A DNA stretch of 64,000 nt from contig CAVZZJ010000012.1 in NCBI GenBank assembly GCA_963779735.1, positions 72,784 through 136,783 on the forward strand, given 5' to 3'. Shown in pieces: positions 52,634 through 62,380 of the stretch. How positions within the stretch are numbered: the stretch's first letter is position 1; every line of letters starts with the position of its first letter. Below the pieces are notes generated by a model. The model saw only the letters and a program-made list of their open reading frames with translations, made no database searches and was not told the origin of the DNA. A program made the position numbers and the translations under genes. The stretch is from Bog-473 sp963779735. Lineage in GTDB: Bacteria; Actinomycetota; Acidimicrobiia; Acidimicrobiales; RAAP-2.

Positions 52634-54049
52634 CTACGGAGTGACGGGAGCCCACCGGTTCCCACCGTCGGTCGTCCCCACCATGATGGGGAAACACTGG
52701 CTCGCCTCCGGTGCATGGACCCGATCTTCGCATTTTGGAGGCCCGGACCACAGAGCCAAGCCGTCACGAGAAGACACAAACACGACGGCAGTGGTTGTTC
52801 CAGCCGTCACCTTGGGCGTCGGCAAGGTTCGCACCCACGTTCGTCCAGCATTGGTCGTGCTGTAGAGGGCCGAGCCCACATCGATCTTCCAGCTCGTCGC
52901 TGAGATGGGAGCGAAACGGAACCTGAGCCCACTAGGCTTGAATTCCCGCAACCCTGGAATGTCAGGAGTGGGCCGAGCGGTCCATGTTGATCCTCCATCC
53001 TCGGTCACGTACACGCCCGTGGGTCGCCCCGCCACACCCTCGGCGTTGCTCAGCACGACGCCGTCTTGCGTGCCGAAGAAGGTCGGTAGTTCATAGTGGT
53101 TCGTCGAAGGGAGGCCCGACACGACGGACCACGAGGACCCACCGTCGGTCGTGCGGTACACGACTCCGCCCGGCGAAGTCATCTGGTCGTCGACCCCAAA
53201 GGCCGGACCAGTAACGGCCCAACCGTCGAGCGGACTGGTAAAGACGAGTTGCGGCTCTGGGCCAGGCCCACCGCTAAGAATGGAACCGAGATCGGGGATG
53301 TCCCCTTTGGGCGTCTATGTGACACCCCCATCAGCGGTCGAGAACAATACGGTTGGACCGCTCAGATCCGGTCCAACGGCGGCGAAACCGTGGTCGGGGT
53401 CGACGAAGCTCAGGAACAATGCAGCTCCACAGGATTGGATGCAGCCCGGCAGCGCACTAAAACTCCATGACTGGCCGCCATTGGTCGAACGATCGATCCC
53501 TCCACCCCGATCCGATCCGTTGGTCGATTGCGAGTAGGGCACCAGACCAGGGACATCGACCAACACCAACCACAGGTCGTTCTTCCCGACGGCATCCATC
53601 GAACCGATGTGTTCCGAGGGGAAGATGTCGTCGAGGTTGGGCGGCGTGACCGTGCGCCAACCTCGGCCTCCGTTCGTCGTCACGAAAATGCCAGTATCAC
53701 CGGCTGCCCAGGCGACGTCGTCGTCGGCCACGCCGATCAGCTGGACAAGTGAGTACCGTGCAGAGACGCTCGCCGCTCTGCCGCCCGATCGAGAAGGAGC
53801 GGTAGCCTTCGCGTCACCGGCGCCGGCGCTGATTGCTGGACGTCCCGGACCCGTGTGAGCAGCGTCAATCACCACCAAGAACACGAGAAGAACCAGGCCG
53901 ACCCCACCGACCCACCATGCCCGTCTGATCCTCTGCCTTTGTCGGGCTTCTCGGAAGACCGCCTCAGGATCATCGTGCGGCTCGTGCGGTTCACCTGATA
54001 GCCGCGGCCGGTCGGTGAATACCTTCACCTCGACCCGATGCCCCGACAA
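52634..54049 (-). pseudogene. Asp-box propeller membrane protein with in-frame amber codon
   Basis: One 471-codon frame is interrupted only by TAG at 53315-53317, exactly where a Trp is expected in the Asp-box STADGGVT-W-TPKGDIPD. Before it are a transmembrane segment (GGVGLVLLVFLVVIDAA, about 50-66) and boxes such as VTTNGGRGWRTV. After it are YRTTDGGSSWSV, VTEDGGSTWTAR, STTNAGRTWVRT and TTDGGNRWAPV. A single TGG to TAG change explains it. Either a recent nonsense mutation, a sequencing error or, less likely, read-through. A 244-residue truncated product is possible. Confidence 0.85.
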
Positions 54050-54142
54050 AACCAGTTCACGGGAGCGATGCGATCATCTCGATGACGTCTTCTCGTCGGT
54101 AGCCCTGATGGCGAGCGAAATCGACCAAGGATCCGCGTAGTT

Positions 54143-54829
54143 TCAGGTTGCGCCGAGGTCAGCGCTGGCAAGAACCGGCTCAGCGGGCAGTCCTTTGGCT
54201 GATCGCCGAGCTTTGGTGCCGATCACGAAGCCAGTGGCTATGAGCCAGATGGGCAACCCGAACAAAACGGCGAAGAACCCGAGGGGTCCGAGGCAGCTGA
54301 CGACACCGACCAGGAGCGACCACCAGCCCAGCGTCTTGGGCAGTGGATCAGCGGAACGGTTCAGCAGAATTGAGGCGCCAGTGGCCAACGTCAAGAGAGC
54401 GATGCCGAAGAGAAAGCCGAGTTCGTTGTTGTCGCTAACGAAGTTCGCCAGCTTGGCGATGGCGTACTCATGGTTGTGGGAAGCGAGAATGAGAACGACC
54501 TGGAACGTACCCGCCAGGACGACACCTGCCACGAGCAAGATGCCTGCGGCGAAGGCGACATTGGGCCAAAACGTTTGTTCGCCCCCGGCCTTGCGCAGTG
54601 CGGTGCGCAGCTGGCTCACGAACAGCACCAGTAATGCCAGCCCGAACCCGACAACGTAAATGGAAGCCCAGCTCGTAGCCACGTGGGCGTTGTAATAGTC
54701 CGCAACCTTCAGACCTGAGGCATTTTCGTTCGGAGCGCTCCCGCCCAACGGGCCGAACCCGATGAATATCGCTATGACCGTCAAAAGGCCGAGCGGCCCC
54801 ATCCAGCGGCTTATCCGTTCATCGCTCAT
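54143..54829 (-). CDS. Hypothetical membrane protein, about six helices
   Basis: 228 residues from ATG 54829. Hydrophobic segments are MGPLGLLTVIAIFIGFGPLG, WASIYVVGFGLALLVLFVSQ, NVAFAAGILLVAGVVLAGTF, LGFLFGIALLTLATGASILL, LGWWSLLVGVVSCLGPLGFF and LPIWLIATGFVIGTK. No motif of a known transporter is visible. A loop between helices 1 and 2 has NENASGLKVADYYNAHVATS. It is a single gene with an A/T-rich upstream region. Function unknown. Confidence 0.8.
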   Translation of the reverse strand: MSDERISRWMGPLGLLTVIAIFIGFGPLGGSAPNENASGLKVADYYNAHVATSWASIYVVGFGLALLVLFVSQLRTALRKAGGEQTFWPNVAFAAGILLVAGVVLAGTFQVVLILASHNHEYAIAKLANFVSDNNELGFLFGIALLTLATGASILLNRSADPLPKTLGWWSLLVGVVSCLGPLGFFAVLFGLPIWLIATGFVIGTKARRSAKGLPAEPVLASADLGAT

Positions 54830-55369
54830 TGCATCCTCCCCATTGCTTTAAGATTTAAGGACTATTGATCCTTGGTATGATCCTTCCGTTGCGGAGGCCC
54901 GGTATGGGCACCCGGTCCAAGCATCCGATAAACCAGGTAACCCTGCAACGGTGGTACCACCTATTCCCGTGGTGGTGGTGGCACGCCATAGTGAGGTGAG
55001 AGTGGGATCCATCGGCTATTGAGGACCATGCCGATCTGGAACGTGACGACTTCCTCGCGGAGCTGGGGTTGGGGTTCTGACTCCTGGGCAGTCCGGTGGA
55101 TCGGCTGCATGAGGATTCTGGCCAACGCACAACTTCCGGTGAGTCTCGCCCAGCCTCTGACCGCCGCCAAGTTCAACTGGAGACGACCGCCCGTTCACTC
55201 CACCTGGGACGGTCGCCGGGGAGCCGGAATCGGCGAGGGATTGGGATTCGCTCCAGGCTTGCCATGGCTTCCAGGACTCGACGCAGCTGGCCTGGTCGCT
55301 AGGGCAGGGCCGGAGGCGATCCATGAATTCAACGGGTGGCCAGACACCTGATCGCTAGGCTGGCCGTTT
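54830..55369. other. 540-bp intergenic region
   Basis: The first 40 bp are A/T-rich and look like the promoter of the 54143 gene. Near 55007-55080 one frame reads EDHADLERDDFLAELGLGF then stop, which resembles the tail of a lost gene, but no upstream part is found. Otherwise nothing is seen. Confidence 0.35.
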
Positions 55370-55780
55370 GTGCGTCGGAGCTCGGTAGCCATTCTGATTG
55401 TCGGCCTCATTCCGTTCAGCCTCGTCGGGTGCGGTGGGCCGGGCACACCCGCCGCCGGTGCGCGGATAACGGGCTTCGCTGAGCCATGCGTCGAAAGCCA
55501 GAACAGCCCAGTCGAGGTACAGGTGATTGCCACCCATGGGACGATGAAGGTCACAGCGATCTGGATCCAGGACCACGGGACGAACACCCTGGCACATGAC
55601 TTGATCGTGGCCAACATTTCGAACCGCTGGCGACCCACCTTTACGCTCCGCGTCTCTGCCGGCGTGTACCGCTTGACTTCATTTGATGGCGGTATAGATG
55701 CCCCTCTTCTTGTTGCCACGAGAATTGTCATGGTGGGGGCAAGAGGGCGGACCCAGGATCTGCCTACCAACTGCAAGTAA
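55370..55780 (+). CDS. Small secreted lipoprotein, hypothetical
   Basis: 136 residues. RRSSVAILIVGLIPFSLVGC is a type-II signal peptide with lipobox LVGC (Cys about 21). The mature part is strand-rich with ESQNSPVEVQVIATHGTMKV and FTLRVSAGVYRLTSFDGG, like a small carboxypeptidase-regulatory or immunoglobulin-like fold. GTP-type start is GTG. Two Cys residues (SEPC, TNC at the end) may form a disulphide. No family is recognised. Confidence 0.7.
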   Translation: MRRSSVAILIVGLIPFSLVGCGGPGTPAAGARITGFAEPCVESQNSPVEVQVIATHGTMKVTAIWIQDHGTNTLAHDLIVANISNRWRPTFTLRVSAGVYRLTSFDGGIDAPLLVATRIVMVGARGRTQDLPTNCK

Positions 55781-55920
55781 CTGGAACCGAGGCGCCACTA
55801 TGCCCGTGGACGTGACCAGCCAGTAGTCGCGAACACCGGCGTCGGGGGCGACAGCCACGCCGGACTCGACCGCAGCCCCCGATGCCCGGGCACGAACCTG
55901 CGAGGTGAGCGTCACCGAAG

Positions 55921-56997
55921 CTACGATGAAGAGGCGAACGTAGCCGACGCTGTTGGCTCGATGGGTGAGATCTCCAGGGTGGAACCCGGATCCCATCCGG
56001 TCTGACATGACGTGAGGCCACCTATCGGCAGGTCGATCGTAATCGACGTGGTGTCGCCCGGCGGGATGAAGTGGAGCGCTGAAGCTACCGCACCCTCCGA
56101 ACCCACGCAGACGTTCTTGTTGATCAGCACATAACCCATTGCCCCAACGGCGAGGTTTACTGCTTGTGGAGGCGAGGAAGTGACCATCTGGTCTCCCTTC
56201 CATTGGTACGTCAGCGGTAGCTGCCCACCCTGGCTGTCATAGAGGGTGATGCCGGGGTATCCGAGCAGGGAGCAGCTGGTCGTTCCGTCGTTGGTGATGG
56301 CCAAAAGGAGCGAATGCTGCTCGGTCTTCTCTGACACCGGCGCCGCCTCAAGTCGCAGCGCTGACGCCTGGCACCGGCCGAACTCCATCAGAGTCGATCC
56401 CGTGGCGGGGGGAGCCACTTTCAGGGAGACGATCGTCGTCGACGTTGTGGAGTCGGGAGCATGCGTCTCGACGCAATCAGGCTCGTGCAAGGCCGTGGCC
56501 AGATATCGCCTGGTCCCCTTGGCTCGACCGGTGGGGAGGACGGCAAGCACTGCTCTTTCTAGTGCGCAGTCTTCCTTCAGTATCGTCGGCCTCGATTTGC
56601 CACTTCTGATGATCACAACACCGGGAGTCGGACAGCCTCCTGCGATGGCAGAATAGGTAGAACGCTCGTTCTCACCGGCATGAGGCTCGAATCTGACTGT
56701 GAATGGGTCCGGCTCATCAACGCACAAGGGCAGTGTCGCAATTGTTGGTAAATTCGACAATGCGATTCGTATCGCCTTAGCCTCTTCCCCTTTCGCTTCC
56801 GCCGTAACGGGACCACTGCTATCTACAACTGCTACAAGTTTGTAACCCGTGACCTCAATGACACCGCCCCTGGGTAGTCCGGCGGCACCAGCCGGACTCA
56901 TTACCAACGCCGACGCCGCCAACAGAACGGTAATGCTGACCACGAAAGTCGGGATGGTGCGCACTCCCCGAAGGGTCGCCCCATGGCCTGCACTCAT
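55921..56997 (-). CDS. Secreted protein with C-terminal DUF4232 domain
   Basis: 358 residues. The N-terminus has a signal peptide (RTIPTFVVSITVLLAASALV...SPAGAA). The middle (about 45-200) is of unknown fold with several Cys. The C-terminal part from GRCQASALRLEAAP (about 208) with LLLAITNDGTTSCSLLGYPG and GYVLINKNVCVGSEG is DUF4232-like, similar to the lipoprotein at 5819. No lipobox Cys, so released or wall-bound. Function unknown. Confidence 0.82.
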   Translation of the reverse strand: MSAGHGATLRGVRTIPTFVVSITVLLAASALVMSPAGAAGLPRGGVIEVTGYKLVAVVDSSGPVTAEAKGEEAKAIRIALSNLPTIATLPLCVDEPDPFTVRFEPHAGENERSTYSAIAGGCPTPGVVIIRSGKSRPTILKEDCALERAVLAVLPTGRAKGTRRYLATALHEPDCVETHAPDSTTSTTIVSLKVAPPATGSTLMEFGRCQASALRLEAAPVSEKTEQHSLLLAITNDGTTSCSLLGYPGITLYDSQGGQLPLTYQWKGDQMVTSSPPQAVNLAVGAMGYVLINKNVCVGSEGAVASALHFIPPGDTTSITIDLPIGGLTSCQTGWDPGSTLEISPIEPTASATFASSS

Positions 56998-57015
56998 CTC
57001 GTGAAATAGGCCGGA

Positions 57016-57366
57016 CTAGTTGGTTCCGTGGAAGTGTTTGGTCGCCGCACGTTCGGCCTTGTGCCTCGATGAATAAGGGCCACGACGAGCCTTCACCGCG
57101 TCTGACTGAATCTCGACAGGTCCGCCCTTGTCACCGCATTCTCCGCAGATGACTTCCCAAGCGTGCGCATCTGTTCCGCTCGATGTCCAACGCCCCGCCG
57201 TGTCCTGACTCCACCCGATTTGGAGAGGACGGGCGAAGGGGTGATGGCCGGCGAAGTAAGGGGTCTCACCAGAGGGGTCGTTCTGCGACGAGATCCACCA
57301 CAATGGATCTATTCCATCAAAGGGCGTCGCAAAATACTTTGGTGGACTTTCATCATTAGATCGCAC
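57016..57366 (-). CDS. Small hypothetical protein with Cys-x-x-Cys
   Basis: 116 residues from GTG 57366. Low hydrophobicity, with AWEVICGECGDKGGPVEIQS near residue 70 giving one Cys-x2-Cys pair, followed by KARRGPYSSRHKAERAATKH, a basic tail. It could bind zinc with another partner or nucleic acid. The start codon lies inside a 12-bp direct repeat. No family is recognised. Confidence 0.6.
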   Translation of the reverse strand: MRSNDESPPKYFATPFDGIDPLWWISSQNDPSGETPYFAGHHPFARPLQIGWSQDTAGRWTSSGTDAHAWEVICGECGDKGGPVEIQSDAVKARRGPYSSRHKAERAATKHFHGTN

Positions 57367-57387
57367 CTGGCAACTTTAGATCGCACC
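57356..57387. repeat. 12-bp direct repeat across a start codon
   Basis: TTAGATCGCACC occurs at 57356-57367 and 57376-57387, 20 bp apart. On the minus strand it is GGTGCGATCTAA twice, and one copy includes the GTG start. It may be an operator pair or a small local duplication. Confidence 0.7.
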
Positions 57388-57705
57388 CCGCTTCAGTTCA
57401 TTCGGTCGTTTGACCTCGTAAGGCACCTCCCGGAAACCCATCACCACTTGCAATGCCGATGGTCAGAGGATCGCACACCACGAGGATCATCCGCTGCCGT
57501 CCCCAGAGCGCTACTCCGCTCGCCACGAATTTATACGTTGTTGGGCAACTGTTGGCCTTTGGATGAGAGGTCGTTCGTACGCTGGTGAAGATGCTGTCGG
57601 TGATGGTGTGCGTCTGTCCAATGTCAAGGTCCGTGTAGCAGTGTCGACCATGCAATCGAGAACTCCGCAGGGAGAAAAGAGGGGCCGAGGGAGTGGAATC
57701 CACAA
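57367..57705. other. 339-bp intergenic region
   Basis: No convincing gene on either strand. It includes the second copy of the 12-bp direct repeat and an A/T-richer centre at about 57520-57600. It separates a minus-strand from a plus-strand gene and probably holds their promoters. Confidence 0.4.
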
Positions 57706-58119
57706 ATGAGTGATTTCCACAAGCTAAAGGAAATCATTAGACATTCCAACGTTCATGGCGTCTCCGACAGTGCGATCAAGGCGATCGCCCACGGGCTTCA
57801 GCCAGGGGAGGTGCCTCTGGTCGCCTGTCACGTGCAGGAGGTCTGGGTAGATGAGAACCTCATAGGGGCGTTGGTTGTGGTCCTCCTTACCGATGCTCGC
57901 ATCATATTGGTTGAGTTCCTTCGTGAGGTCACGGAGATTGACATCAAGCTCTACTCCATGCCAGTGTACGAAGTCCGAGGGGTGTCGGAGTTGAAGAATC
58001 TGGAGTTCTCCATCACTGGCATCGACGGCTCAAAAATCAAGATCTGCGGCATCAGTGTGCTCAGTACGAAGGACACCTTGGCGCTGCACGAAGCGATTGC
58101 GGCACTTCCCCGTTCATAG
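57706..58119 (+). CDS. Hypothetical protein, possible bacterial PH-like domain
   Basis: 137 residues. The first 40 are helical (FHKLKEIIRHSNVHGVSD, AIKAIAHGLQPGE). The rest has strand-rich VPLVACHVQEVWVDENLIGA, LVVVLLTDARIILVEFLREV and LEFSITGIDGSKIKICGISV with a final helix LALHEAIAALP. The seven-strand plus helix order suggests a PH-like (bPH) domain, but this is an impression from pattern only. No signal peptide or membrane segment. Confidence 0.6.
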   Translation: MSDFHKLKEIIRHSNVHGVSDSAIKAIAHGLQPGEVPLVACHVQEVWVDENLIGALVVVLLTDARIILVEFLREVTEIDIKLYSMPVYEVRGVSELKNLEFSITGIDGSKIKICGISVLSTKDTLALHEAIAALPRS

Positions 58120-58352
58120 GCCCCGGTATCTGGCGGCCTGCCTCCGCCCCACAACCGATAGCCCGCGGGTCTGCGTCAATCACTTATTGGTCCTCGGTTG
58201 AAGGCCCTACTGAAGCGCAGCTCAGTGGATTATCCGTTTACTTGGTCGTCCCACCCGGGCAGGTCGGGTACGGTGATCGGGAGGACGCTCGCCCGGAAGG
58301 ACCCGAGCGCATCGTTCCCAGTCAGCAGCGCACAAGTTTGCAGGCCAAAGCC

Positions 58353-58697
58353 GTGAGTGAGCTTCAGGGTATCGCTCGATTCAGATTTTACGAGGGTACG
58401 CCCGAAGAATTCAAGCATTTGGCCGCTCAATGCATGGAGGTCGTGCGGAGCAAGGACACCGGCACGCTGCAATACGACATTTACCTCAACGACGATCAGT
58501 CCGAGGGCATCGTCTACGAGAGGTACCGCGACTCCGAGTCGCTCATGGAGCACACTGCACACCTTGGCGACATAATGGAGGCAATCGTTGCGACGGGTTC
58601 TGTCTCCGGCGAACTCCTCGGTGAGCCGAGCGCAGAGCTCCGCGCGAACCTGACCGGCATTGTGGTCCGTCTCTTCACGCCCTACCAGTCGATGTAG
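58353..58697 (+). CDS. ABM-family (antibiotic biosynthesis monooxygenase-like) protein
   Basis: 114 residues from GTG 58353, the start of the fold (SELQGIARFRFYEGTPEEFK). FKHLAAQCMEVVRSKDTGTL, YDIYLNDDQSEGIVYERYRD and SLMEHTAHLGDIMEAIVATG match the ferredoxin-like ABM dimer fold. Members act as heme-degrading or quinone monooxygenases or as stress proteins. Residues cannot assign a reaction. The frame extends 111 bp upstream but without family likeness. Confidence 0.75.
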   Translation: MSELQGIARFRFYEGTPEEFKHLAAQCMEVVRSKDTGTLQYDIYLNDDQSEGIVYERYRDSESLMEHTAHLGDIMEAIVATGSVSGELLGEPSAELRANLTGIVVRLFTPYQSM

Positions 58698-59511
58698 GCA
58701 CCGCTAGCCGCCTCGGGCAAGGCTGCTCTTAGCCGTCGCCGACGAGCCGATCGGGATTCGGTTCCTTTTGACCAATTGCGTCAGCGGGCTTACTCACGGT
58801 GCACTGAGCCGCCTTGCAACCGCTGAGACGTAGCGAGGTATATCGGCGACCTTCCTTGAAATGATCCGAAGGAGCGGGGGGTGTGCCCATCGGCTGCTGG
58901 GTCTGGGCCCTGCCCGCACCAACCAAGATAGAGGAGCCGCCGTGACTCCGATATGTGGATGCCCAATCAGGAGGAGTGCGGCCTCAGCTACGACCGCGCA
59001 TTTGGATGAGGCGATAATCGCGAGGTTCCGTGAGGGCCGCGACCGCCCCTTGACAGGGTCGAAAGCGTCCTCACCCGAGCGCACTCGCCAGTCGACAAGG
59101 TATCGGAGGGAGGGACTACGCCTGGTGTCCCCCAGGTTGCCGATTTGGTCGTCGTCCAGGGTTGGGAGTCCATTTCCATTCGATTGCTGGGAGTTTGTGA
59201 CCAAAGACTCTGGTTTCGGTGTGCCATCGTCACGCACAATGCCCATGGGAGGGTCTGGTGCCGTGTCCGAGGAAATCTTGACGCCGGAACACAGAGATTC
59301 TGCCTGCCTGCGGCACCGAAGGGGCGCAGGCATGGTCTTGGTCGGAGCGGCACGTCCCCATCCGACCGACTTCACGGCCGAGTATCACCGAGTCCTCCTT
59401 GCCCGGGAGTGGCAATCACCTGGCCCGATGCTCCTGGCGAATCTCCGACGCAGAGGAGCGCCAGGTGACGGCGTACTGAACCGACTACAGACCCGATGAA
59501 ATGACAGTACG
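58698..59511. other. 814-bp region, coding uncertain
   Basis: Two long frames overlap in opposite directions (58861-59499 plus, 58794-59375 minus), neither with recognisable motifs or a convincing ribosome site. A plus-strand stretch reads HLDEAIIARFREGRDRP, which is protein-like, but it does not extend into a known family. It may be a lost gene. A promoter for the channel gene at 59512 should lie at the right end. Confidence 0.35.
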
Positions 59512-60516
59512 ATGACTCTAGGAGACCAGACGAAGATGGTGGTTCCGTTCGAGGCTCTGTCGCCTCGGCAACGACGACGACTGGTTGCAGCGGTAGTCCT
59601 ACGGACCATCGTCACGGTCGCCGTTGTCGTGTTGGTCTACTACCTCGTCCCGATGGATCGGCCCATGACTGCCACGACCATAGCTGAGCTGGTGGTCGGG
59701 GGTCTGGTGGTTTGCGTGATCATCGGCTTTCAGATCTGGCGGATCATCAGATCTGACTACCCGGCGATTCAGGCGGTAGAGGCCTTGGCGTTCACCCTCC
59801 CCCTGTACGTGTTCCTCTTCGCCACCGTCTATTACCTGATGGACCACGCAAATGTCGCAACGTTCGGCACGCCGCTTAGCCGGACCGACACCATGTACTT
59901 CTCGACCACGGTCTTCACCACCGTTGGGTTCGGTGACATTACGGCTAAGACCGAAGCGACACGGGTCCTGGCAACGTGCCAGATGTGGCTCGATGTCCTG
60001 ATCGTGGGATTGGTGTTACGTCTCGTCGTCAATGCCGTCAAGCTGAGCCAAAGACGCCATGCGCTCAGTAGCTCCGCAGAAACAAGAGCGGGTGGCCCTG
60101 AGGAGACCTCGAACAACTTGGCAACCGTCACCCAAAGTGCTGCGCCCCCCAGTACTGCTGCCGCCGCAACCAACGCACCCGCTCCAACCACAACCTCTGC
60201 ACCCCCGACAACGCCTGCGCCTCCTAGTCGTCAAATCACGAGAACGAGGGTCACGTTAGGAGCCGGGACGTTCATCGGTGGGACGGACGTGGCGATGGGC
60301 TTGTATGACGTGACGCCAGGTGCTGGGCAGAGAGGGAACTTCATTGTCGCTGGAACTTACTCCTACAACGAAATCCTCGGATCTAATGATGGAATAGGTG
60401 TCGTACCCACGGTCCGCGTCATGATCTCCAATGGCGACCAGATTCAGATTTCCGGTTTGAGCGCTGTTACCTTCACACCGGTTTTGACTCCTTCTCCATC
60501 TGGTGAGGGCGAGTGA
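59512..60516 (+). CDS. Potassium channel fused to a C-terminal Gly-rich beta domain
   Basis: 334 residues. Helices at about 24-46, 55-78 and 86-110, then pore loop with TTVGFGD (136-142) and helix 158-178: the same plan as the 15901 channel. No RCK domain follows. Instead a Pro/Ala/Thr linker (about 190-240) leads to a domain (about 245-325) with GAGTFIGGTDVAMGLYDVTP and NEILGSNDGIGVVPTVRV, ending ISGLSAVTFTPV. Similar domains are seen in exported bacterial proteins. With four helices the tail should be cytosolic, an unusual pairing. Confidence 0.87.
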   Translation: MTLGDQTKMVVPFEALSPRQRRRLVAAVVLRTIVTVAVVVLVYYLVPMDRPMTATTIAELVVGGLVVCVIIGFQIWRIIRSDYPAIQAVEALAFTLPLYVFLFATVYYLMDHANVATFGTPLSRTDTMYFSTTVFTTVGFGDITAKTEATRVLATCQMWLDVLIVGLVLRLVVNAVKLSQRRHALSSSAETRAGGPEETSNNLATVTQSAAPPSTAAAATNAPAPTTTSAPPTTPAPPSRQITRTRVTLGAGTFIGGTDVAMGLYDVTPGAGQRGNFIVAGTYSYNEILGSNDGIGVVPTVRVMISNGDQIQISGLSAVTFTPVLTPSPSGEGE

Positions 60517-60773
60517 GGGGATCTCAATTGAAGGTCAACCCGCTATGCGACAGCTAGCTGGCTTCCACGAACTCGACAGTGTGAAGAGAATCCAGGCGTC
60601 CTTGGAAGCTGCAGCTGCTTGAGAGCCAGATCCGGCGGCTGCGGGACGAAATGAACATATGTTCGTATGCCATGGACCGCCATCCTCGGGGTGCTCGCCG
60701 GCGGTGATCACCGTTCTGTACCACCGTCCGGGCCTACATCGCCGCTGTGATTGCGCGCTATCGCTTTGAACGA

Positions 60774-61856
60774 TCATGAAGTCGAGCTAAAGGTCAGTCC
60801 TGTCATCGGAAACGTCTCAGTGCCACTCGTGTACGAGATCTCAACGCCGTACTCGAGCTGTGTGGGGATGTCACTCGCACTGGCGTAGCCGTTCGCTACC
60901 TCCCACTTCCAAGCCGCCAGGACGTCCACCGAGCCCGACGACACCTGGGTGTCCCGGAAGAACATGTACTCACACTGGCTCTCATTGGAGGCCGTGCAAG
61001 GAATGGGAGTTCCGTTGGCATTGGTCGGGCCGTTGGCGAGGAAGTGATATGGCACGCCGTCAAGGCTGAGCGCCACGCCAGGCTCAGTACCGCAACCACC
61101 GCTGATCTCGTTGTTGGCGCACTGTGCCCAGTAGGCGTTGCTCCCGGCCCACTGATTCCAGATCATGGTCTCGTTCGTCCAGTTGTCGGTCCAGAGGTCA
61201 TAGGCAGCGTCCCATCCGCCAGCCGAGGGGTAGGCCTCAGAGAAGGTGGACGTGATTGAGCTAAAGCCCGAGATTGGCGTGGTTGATGGGGTGTTGCGCC
61301 CACCGACGTCGTACTCAGTGTCGGGATAGGTCTCTACCTGTCCGCCGTTGTTCGGCTGATTGCTCGTGGCGTACCAGCTCGACTGGTTGCACACGTAAAT
61401 GGTCTGAGGACCGTGCGAACCTGACCACGCATCGTTGTTTACCCACCAATATTGGGCGTCGTTGGGGTCGGTGTTGTACGTGCCCTCGGCGTCACTGGTG
61501 GAGTAAACCGGACTCGTACAGTTGCCGCCGGATTGTGGCGACGCCGACGTCGGCGTCGTTTTTGTTGGCGGTGGCGACGCTGTAGTCGTCGTCGTTGTCT
61601 GACTGGCCACGCACGTCAGATTGACCGCAGTCTTTGAGACCCTGCTCGTGGCGAGTGCAGTGCCGGAGCACGTCACGCTGGCAGATTGACCGCCCGTCAG
61701 TGCAAGTCCCGTTGATGCGCCCTCCGAGAGACCCACACCAACCCCAACCACCACCAGCACGGCGATGACAGAGCATATGACCAGGCGTCTCGCATTGCCG
61801 AAGAATGCCAGCGTGCGCTGTCTTTGACGCTGATTCCAGTGCTTGATTTTGGACAT
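60774..61856 (-). CDS. Secreted glycoside hydrolase, GH12-like
   Basis: 360 residues. A basic N-terminus and LVICSVIAVLVVVGVGVGLS serve as signal or anchor. A Thr/Pro/Ser linker (about 84-110) precedes a jelly-roll domain with YNTDPNDAQYWWVNNDAWSG, ATSNQPNNGGQVETYPDTEY and DLWTDNWTNETMIWNQWAGS. The Glu in NETMIW matches the GH12 nucleophile and the Glu in YGVEISYTSG fits the acid/base. It would cut beta-glucan or xyloglucan-type chains outside the cell. Trp-rich binding surface visible. Confidence 0.82.
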   Translation of the reverse strand: MSKIKHWNQRQRQRTLAFFGNARRLVICSVIAVLVVVGVGVGLSEGASTGLALTGGQSASVTCSGTALATSRVSKTAVNLTCVASQTTTTTTASPPPTKTTPTSASPQSGGNCTSPVYSTSDAEGTYNTDPNDAQYWWVNNDAWSGSHGPQTIYVCNQSSWYATSNQPNNGGQVETYPDTEYDVGGRNTPSTTPISGFSSITSTFSEAYPSAGGWDAAYDLWTDNWTNETMIWNQWAGSNAYWAQCANNEISGGCGTEPGVALSLDGVPYHFLANGPTNANGTPIPCTASNESQCEYMFFRDTQVSSGSVDVLAAWKWEVANGYASASDIPTQLEYGVEISYTSGTETFPMTGLTFSSTS

Positions 61857-62380
61857 TATTCAGATACCTCCGTCTGGTCAATCCCGATTCAGACTCGCGC
61901 CGGCCCGCTATTCACACTAGACACCAATGCCATCGATGATGCCTTTCCAGAAATGGCGGGGTCTCCCATCTCCACCGAGTGCCGCCCCTCTGCTCCGCCT
62001 CACTGCGATGCCGATCCCGAGTGTTGGACTCAAGGTCAGGATTCCATTTACGGAGGAGGTGCACTATACGGTGGGCCGATGCAATGCCTCCCCTGCGCCT
62101 GCCTCCTGAAGATCGATCAGCGGGTGGTCGTGGTCTGAAAAAGCGAACACCAGTCTCGGGGCTGGTGGTGATTGAACTCGTCGACAGGAGTCACCACATG
62201 GACACCGTGATCGAAACTTAGCGCTTTTTGAGCTTAGCCATCCGGCCGGGCATGAGTCCAAAATCTGCTGCAGTTAGGCTAGGAAATGGCGATATTTAGG
62301 ACTTTTGCCTCTTGCGATCCGGTCTCTACCTACGGTATGCAGGCGGAGTCGGGGATCTTCCAAATGAGGGGGTCAGAGCA
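61857..62380. other. 524-bp intergenic region
   Basis: Divergent region between the GH12-like gene (minus) and the YWL-repeat gene (plus). No convincing gene. A/T-richer stretches at 61855-61925 and 62210-62310 are likely promoters. No recognisable riboswitch consensus was seen. Confidence 0.4.

Noticed and set aside
55019..55351. A 110-residue plus-strand frame before the lipoprotein
   Set aside because: Trp/Arg/Gly-rich with no fold-like pattern or ribosome site.
61857..62380. A c-di-AMP riboswitch before the YWL-repeat gene
   Set aside because: Such riboswitches often precede actinobacterial wall hydrolases, but the conserved GGGGGA-type blocks are not seen here.
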